In this document: in pieces, positions 8,675 through 11,877 of the stretch | Position numbering within the stretch: position 1 is the stretch's first letter | How the letters are laid out: the number at the start of each line of letters is the position of its first letter | Source of the DNA: Lachnospiraceae bacterium | GTDB taxonomy: Bacteria > Bacillota > Clostridia > Lachnospirales > Lachnospiraceae | Reading direction: 5' to 3' | Assembly (NCBI GenBank): GCA_021202575.1 | Contig: JAJQCU010000061.1 | Span: 1-11,877 of the forward strand | Length of the DNA: 11,877 nucleotides | Translations under genes and position numbers: made by a program | Notes under the pieces: model-generated | Seen by the model: only the letters and a program-made list of their open reading frames with translations | Told to the model about the DNA's origin: nothing | Databases searched by the model: none

Positions 8675-8711
8675 GGCTTCAATTAGTGACTATTTGCAGT
8701 AAGGATACTAT

Positions 8712-9623
8712 ATGAACTACCGAAAAAGCAACCTCGAAAAAAAATTCGGCCGCTACGCCGTCAAAAACCTCTCCCTTTATCTGGTGATCGGTTTTGCCAT
8801 CGGCTATGTGCTGCAGCTGACGGAGGCAGGGTCTTCCTTTTTATATACCTGGCTTTCCCTGGACGCCTGGAAGATTTTGCACGGGCAGATCTGGCGGCTT
8901 CTCACCTGGGTTTTGATTCCGCCCTCCCGCTTTGACTTTTTTACCCTGCTGATGCTGTATTTCTACTGGTCGGTTGGCACCATGCTGGAGAGAGTGTGGG
9001 GAACGTGGAAGTATAATGTTTATATTTTCGGCGGCATTTTATGTACTGTCATTGCGGCGTTCCTGTGCCTGGTTTATATTTATGTCTGGGTCGGACCGGT
9101 GTGGGGAGGGGACGTCACCGCGGAGGTGATGAGCTATTATTCCATGTATGCTTCCTATTACATGTCCACATACTATATTACCCTGTCCATATTTTTAGGA
9201 TATGCGGCCACCTTCCCGGATATGCAGGTCATGCTGTTTTTTGTCATTCCCGTCAAGACGAAGGTGCTGGGGGTGATTTATCTGCTTTTGCTGGGGTATT
9301 ACTTTATCCAGGGCAATGTTTTCAGCAAATTTGTGATCGGCGCGGCGCTGATCAATATGGGCGTTTTCCTGCTCCGCAACAGGACCTCCTTCAATCCGCA
9401 GCAGATCTACAGGCGGCAGGCGACCAGGGTGAAAAACCGCGCCCGCGTCTCCACCGCCAAAAGGGAGGAGAAGGCGCCGAAGATGAAGGCGGTGCACAAG
9501 TGCGCGATCTGCGGACAGACGGAACTGACCAATCCCAATCTGGAGTTCCGCTATTGCAGTAAGTGCAAGGGAAATTATGAGTATTGCTCGGAGCATCTTT
9601 TCACACATGAGCATGTAAAATAA
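8712..9623 (+). CDS. Rhomboid-like membrane protein with C-terminal zinc-binding tail, probable pseudoprotease
   Basis: The 303-residue protein has about six hydrophobic segments between residues 18 and 222. Rhomboid hallmarks are present: HGQIWRLLTWVLIPP (57-71) matches the 'G..WRL.T' entry of the fold, and WSVGTMLERVWGTWKYNVYIF (86-106) matches the helix-2 'G..LE...G' signature. The serine motif GxSG is not seen; the equivalent region is tyrosine-rich (about 142-155), and no helix-6 catalytic histidine is evident. It therefore looks like an inactive rhomboid or derlin-type member, which in other lineages binds rather than cuts membrane proteins. A basic linker (about 230-260) leads to Cys264/267, Cys282/285, Cys292 and His295/299/301, a likely zinc-binding tail on the cytosolic side. 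Partner unknown. ATG 8712 has a well-placed AAGGA. Fold is fairly sure; lack of activity is inferred. Confidence 0.75.
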   Translation: MNYRKSNLEKKFGRYAVKNLSLYLVIGFAIGYVLQLTEAGSSFLYTWLSLDAWKILHGQIWRLLTWVLIPPSRFDFFTLLMLYFYWSVGTMLERVWGTWKYNVYIFGGILCTVIAAFLCLVYIYVWVGPVWGGDVTAEVMSYYSMYASYYMSTYYITLSIFLGYAATFPDMQVMLFFVIPVKTKVLGVIYLLLLGYYFIQGNVFSKFVIGAALINMGVFLLRNRTSFNPQQIYRRQATRVKNRARVSTAKREEKAPKMKAVHKCAICGQTELTNPNLEFRYCSKCKGNYEYCSEHLFTHEHVK

Positions 9624-9652
9624 ACGCTGACCGGACAGCTTTCCGGCCGCGT
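9624..9652. repeat. Stem-loop just after the rhomboid-like gene
   Basis: ACGC (9624-9627) pairs with GCGT (9649-9652), and CCGGA (9631-9635) pairs with TCCGG (9642-9646), with a 6-nt loop. It begins at the base after the stop codon. There is no T-tract, so it is at best a weak terminator or an RNA-stabilising hairpin, and read-through into the sigma-like gene is plausible. Confidence 0.4.
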
Positions 9653-9662
9653 CTGCGCTTGT

Positions 9663-9699
9663 GAGGCACCCGAAGGGCGTCTCGAAGAGGCACCCGAAG
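9663..9699. repeat. Two direct copies of a 13-bp repeat, period 24 bp
   Basis: GAGGCACCCGAAG occurs at 9663-9675 and again at 9687-9699, upstream of the sigma-like gene. The copies are identical. It could be a binding site pair or a local slippage product; nothing else identifies it. Confidence 0.5.
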
Positions 9700-9773
9700 A
9701 GTTCCCGCACATCGTAAGACGTCCTGTAAAGGAGAGGAAAGCGGCTGGAATGGTAACAATAAAAGGAGATAAC

Positions 9774-10529
9774 GTGGCAGAACAGAATCAGGAAATTTTA
9801 TTTGCGAAAACCCTGGAATATATCAGACAGCTCGCGAAGGATCAGAACGGCGTTATTTCAAAGGAGCAGCTGGATATCGCTTTTGCGCCCCTGCATTTTG
9901 AGCCAAAGCAGATGGAGCTGGTCTATGACTATCTGAAAAAGCAGCGCATCGGCGTGGAGGAGGCCGTGAATCCGGAGGAATACATGACCCCGGAGGACGT
10001 GAATTATCTGGACAGCTATTTAAAGGAGCTGGAGATGCTGCCCGCTGTAAGCGAGGGAGAGCTGGAGGCGCTGACCCTGTCCGCCATGGCCCGGGACGGA
10101 CAGGCCATGCACAGGCTGATCGAGGCCTTTCTGCCCAGGGTCGTGGATATCGCGAAGCTCTACGCGGGCCAGGGGGCGTTTCTGGAGGACCTGATCGGCG
10201 AGGGCAATGTGGCTCTTTCCGTGGGGGTGACCATGCTGGGCGCCATGGAGCACGCCGCCGAGGCCCAGGGCATGCTGGTCAGAAAGATCATGGACGCCAT
10301 GGAGGATTATATCGCCTCCCTCCAGACCCAGCAGGAGGAGAATCAGAAGGTGGCAGACCAGATTAATGTGATCATGGATCAGGCCAGGGAGCTTTCCGAG
10401 AGCCTGATGCGCAAGGTTACAGTGGAGGAACTTTCGCAGGAGACCGGAACCCCTGAGGAGGATATCCGTGACGCCATGCGGATCAGCGGCTACAAAATCG
10501 GGTATCTGGAGGGCTGCGAGGATCAGTAG
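9774..10529 (+). CDS. Sigma-70-like protein with regions 1.1, 2 and 3 but no region 4
   Basis: The 251-residue protein reads like a shortened, diverged housekeeping-type sigma factor. Residues about 15-65 resemble region 1.1 (GVISKEQLDIAFAPLHFEP, then YDYLKKQRIGVEE). About 80-150 resemble regions 1.2-2.2: YLKELEMLPAVSEGE, then LIEAFLPRVVDIAKLYAGQG and FLEDLIGEGNVAL, which is the core-RNA-polymerase contact. The following segment lacks the aromatic WWIRQ-type residues that melt and read the -10 element and is replaced by a long acidic helix. VTVEELSQETGTPEEDIRDAM (about 215-235) resembles region 3. Region 4, which reads -35, is absent. It may bind core polymerase without directing normal initiation; that is inference. 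I prefer GTG 9774, with AAAAGGAG 5 nt upstream; ATG 9750 in the same frame has a poorly spaced site. The next gene starts at the base after the stop. Confidence 0.75.
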   Translation: MAEQNQEILFAKTLEYIRQLAKDQNGVISKEQLDIAFAPLHFEPKQMELVYDYLKKQRIGVEEAVNPEEYMTPEDVNYLDSYLKELEMLPAVSEGELEALTLSAMARDGQAMHRLIEAFLPRVVDIAKLYAGQGAFLEDLIGEGNVALSVGVTMLGAMEHAAEAQGMLVRKIMDAMEDYIASLQTQQEENQKVADQINVIMDQARELSESLMRKVTVEELSQETGTPEEDIRDAMRISGYKIGYLEGCEDQ

Positions 10530-10946
10530 ATGGAATACAGAGATTACAGATATGTCATGCAGGATACGGGAAAGCTCTATGTGGGCGGGAAATTCAGCCT
10601 GGGCGACTTGGCCCAGGAAAGGGATGTGCCCTTTAAATTTCAGGCAATTCTCAACACCTACGTCATGAAGGAGGTGGATCCTGAGACCACCATAGAGAGC
10701 CTGTTTTATTATATGGAAGGAAGCGGTATGGTCTACCAGACCTTCCTGAACCTGCGCACGAAGGTGAAGGCCTCCGAAAAGCGGGAGATTAAGAAATTCA
10801 GAGGCGGCACAAAGACCGAGTACAGAGAGCAGATTTATTCCCTGGACGATTTCATCGCTATTCCCGTTGCTGAGAAGATGAAAAAAGGAATGCTGATTCA
10901 GGAGATCCAGTGCTCCAAGATGGCAATTTTAGGTTTTGCGTTGTAG
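10530..10946 (+). CDS. Unrecognised 138-residue protein, paired with the sigma-like gene
   Basis: I do not recognise this family. The ATG begins at the base immediately after the stop of the sigma-like gene, so the two are almost certainly co-transcribed and translationally coupled. No strong separate ribosome binding site is seen beyond GAGG about 10 nt upstream, inside the previous gene. The protein is soluble-looking, with no signal peptide or membrane segment. A mixed charged N-terminal half (KLYVGGKFSLGDLAQERDVP) is followed by a strongly basic middle (KVKASEKREIKKFRGGTK, about 78-95), and it ends with a short hydrophobic stretch. The basic middle could contact nucleic acid or the acidic sigma-like partner. 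Codon use matches its neighbours, supporting a real gene. Confidence 0.7.
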   Translation: MEYRDYRYVMQDTGKLYVGGKFSLGDLAQERDVPFKFQAILNTYVMKEVDPETTIESLFYYMEGSGMVYQTFLNLRTKVKASEKREIKKFRGGTKTEYREQIYSLDDFIAIPVAEKMKKGMLIQEIQCSKMAILGFAL

Positions 10947-10981
10947 CGTCGTTATAAAAGGTAAAATTTCTCCATAATTTC

Positions 10982-11010
10982 TTGCATTTTGTCGAATAAT
11001 GTAGTATACT
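10982..11010 (+). promoter_or_regulatory. Strong putative promoter of the M16 peptidase gene
   Basis: TTGCAT (10982-10987) and TATACT (11005-11010) are 17 bp apart. Initiation near 11017 would leave a leader of about 165 nt before ATG 11181. This is the best-spaced promoter match in the window for a plus-strand gene. Confidence 0.55.
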
Positions 11011-11016
11011 CCCGGT

Positions 11017-11180
11017 TGTGGACGACTCAAAAGTCCTCACCATTTGATTTTTGGTAAAATTCCCCTTTTACTGGGCCTGGAGTAACACTTCGGGTCATTT
11101 TAATGTTTATCGAAAATATTTTCATTTCATAACGCGGACCTCCGGTCGCAACCAAAAATAAAAAATCAAGAGGTAAGAAG
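11017..11180 (+). other. Structured 5' leader of the M16 peptidase gene
   Basis: The leader is non-coding and holds several small dyads: GACT/AGTC near 11020-11035; GTAAAA (11054-11059) with TTTTAC (11066-11071) around a TTCCCC loop; the perfect 12-bp palindrome GAAAATATTTTC (11112-11123); and GACC (11137-11140) with GGTC (11144-11147), extended past one bulge. It matches no riboswitch class that I recognise and has no terminator-like stem with a T-tract. It may control translation or mRNA stability, or the palindrome may be a protein site. Confidence 0.35.
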
Positions 11181-11877
11181 ATGACAGAAAAAGAACAGGC
11201 TTTACAGTATTATACCCTGGAGGAGGAGCGGGAGAGCAAAGACCTCCACTCCACCGTTTACCGTCTGCGCCACAAACAGACCGGCGCCCGGATCGCGGCA
11301 ATGTATAATGAGGATGACAATAAGGTTTTCTATATTGGCTTCCGCACCCCGCCCACGGATTCCACCGGCGTTCCCCATATCCTGGAGCACAGCGTCCTGT
11401 GCGGCTCCAGGGAGTTCCCAGTGAAGGACCCCTTCATCGAGCTGGCCAAGGGCTCCCTCAATACCTTTTTAAACGCCATGACCTATCCGGACCGCACCCT
11501 GTACCCGGTAGCCAGCTGTAACGATACGGATTTCCAGAACCTGATGCATATCTACCTGGACGCCGTCTTTTTCCCCAATATTTATCATGAGGAAAATATT
11601 TTCCGCCAGGAGGGCTGGCACTATGAGATGGAAAGCCCTGAGGCGCCGCTGACCGTCAACGGCGTGGTTTATAATGAGATGAAGGGCGCCTTCTCCAGCG
11701 CGGACGAGGTATTTTCCAGAGAAATCATGAACTCCCTGTATCCGGACACCAGCTATGGACTGGAGAGCGGCGGCGACCCGGAGTGCATTCCCGACCTGAC
11801 TTATGAGCAGTTTCTGGAATTCCATCACACCCTGTATCACCCCTCCAACAGCTTTATTTATCTGTATGGAAATATGG
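11181..11877 (+). CDS. M16C zinc metallopeptidase, presequence-protease-like, 3'-truncated by window edge
   Basis: The first 232 residues of an inverzincin (insulinase family) peptidase are present and the frame is still open at the window end. The zinc motif HxxEH is intact as HILEH at residues 66-70, with the catalytic glutamate at 69 and histidines at 66 and 70. The distal ligand is probably Glu166 in VVYNEMKGAFS. The sequence around it (TPPTDSTGVPHILEHSVLCG, then KDPFIELAKGSLNTFLNAMT) is typical of the M16C group that includes the mitochondrial and plastid PreP and yeast Cym1 enzymes. Those are about 970-1000 residues long and degrade short unfolded peptides inside a closed chamber. No signal peptide is seen, so it is probably cytosolic and acts in peptide turnover. 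AAGAGG lies 7 nt before ATG 11181. Confidence 0.92.
   Translation, partial: MTEKEQALQYYTLEEERESKDLHSTVYRLRHKQTGARIAAMYNEDDNKVFYIGFRTPPTDSTGVPHILEHSVLCGSREFPVKDPFIELAKGSLNTFLNAMTYPDRTLYPVASCNDTDFQNLMHIYLDAVFFPNIYHEENIFRQEGWHYEMESPEAPLTVNGVVYNEMKGAFSSADEVFSREIMNSLYPDTSYGLESGGDPECIPDLTYEQFLEFHHTLYHPSNSFIYLYGNM

Noticed and set aside
8712..9623. An active rhomboid serine protease
   Set aside because: No GxSG motif and no suitable catalytic histidine are visible in the expected helices.

Overview
The window looks like chromosomal DNA of an anaerobic, gut-type Clostridia, most likely Lachnospiraceae. This is inferred from the gene content: a fused four-part 2-hydroxyacyl-CoA dehydratase activase-type protein, an aldo/keto reductase carrying ferredoxin clusters, Ktr-type potassium uptake and a presequence-protease-like M16 peptidase. 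Gram-positive-style AGGAG ribosome binding sites and the moderately GC-rich coding sequence fit this. I see no rRNA, tRNA, CRISPR array, transposase or integrase.

Layout. (1) 1-~700: visibly AT-rich DNA with the 3' end of a Panacea/SocA-type antitoxin-domain gene, followed by about 290 bp of short, apparently decayed coding fragments and a good promoter. (2) 788-2842: a two-gene potassium uptake operon, a TrkH/KtrB channel subunit followed by a KtrA/TrkA RCK regulatory subunit. (3) 2981-4018: an aldo/keto reductase with two C-terminal 4Fe-4S motifs, with its own putative promoter. (4) 4037-4188: a roughly 152 bp imperfect palindrome with perfect 26-bp outer arms, lying between two convergent genes and looking like a non-autonomous repeat element. 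(5) 4216-8460, minus strand: a 1414-residue protein with two BadF/HgdC-type ATPase domains, a cysteine-rich middle and an HgdB-like end. Its promoter overlaps or abuts a perfect 10-bp dyad. (6) 8712-9623: a rhomboid-like membrane protein without visible catalytic residues and with a C-terminal zinc-binding tail, divergent from (5). (7) 9774-10946: a sigma-70-like protein lacking region 4, directly followed by an unrecognised 138-residue protein. (8) 11181-end: the N-terminal third or so of an M16C zinc metallopeptidase behind a strong promoter and a structured leader of about 165 nt.

How the genes work together. The Ktr pair is one functional unit: pore plus nucleotide-sensing gate. The reductase and the activase-like protein are both iron-sulfur, low-potential redox proteins typical of anaerobes, but they are convergent and need not share a pathway. 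The sigma-like gene and its partner are stop-to-start adjacent and probably co-translated. They are the best candidate here for something poorly described: a protein with the core-RNA-polymerase-binding part of a sigma factor but without recognisable -10 or -35 reading parts. The other item most worth checking is the long palindrome at 4037-4188.
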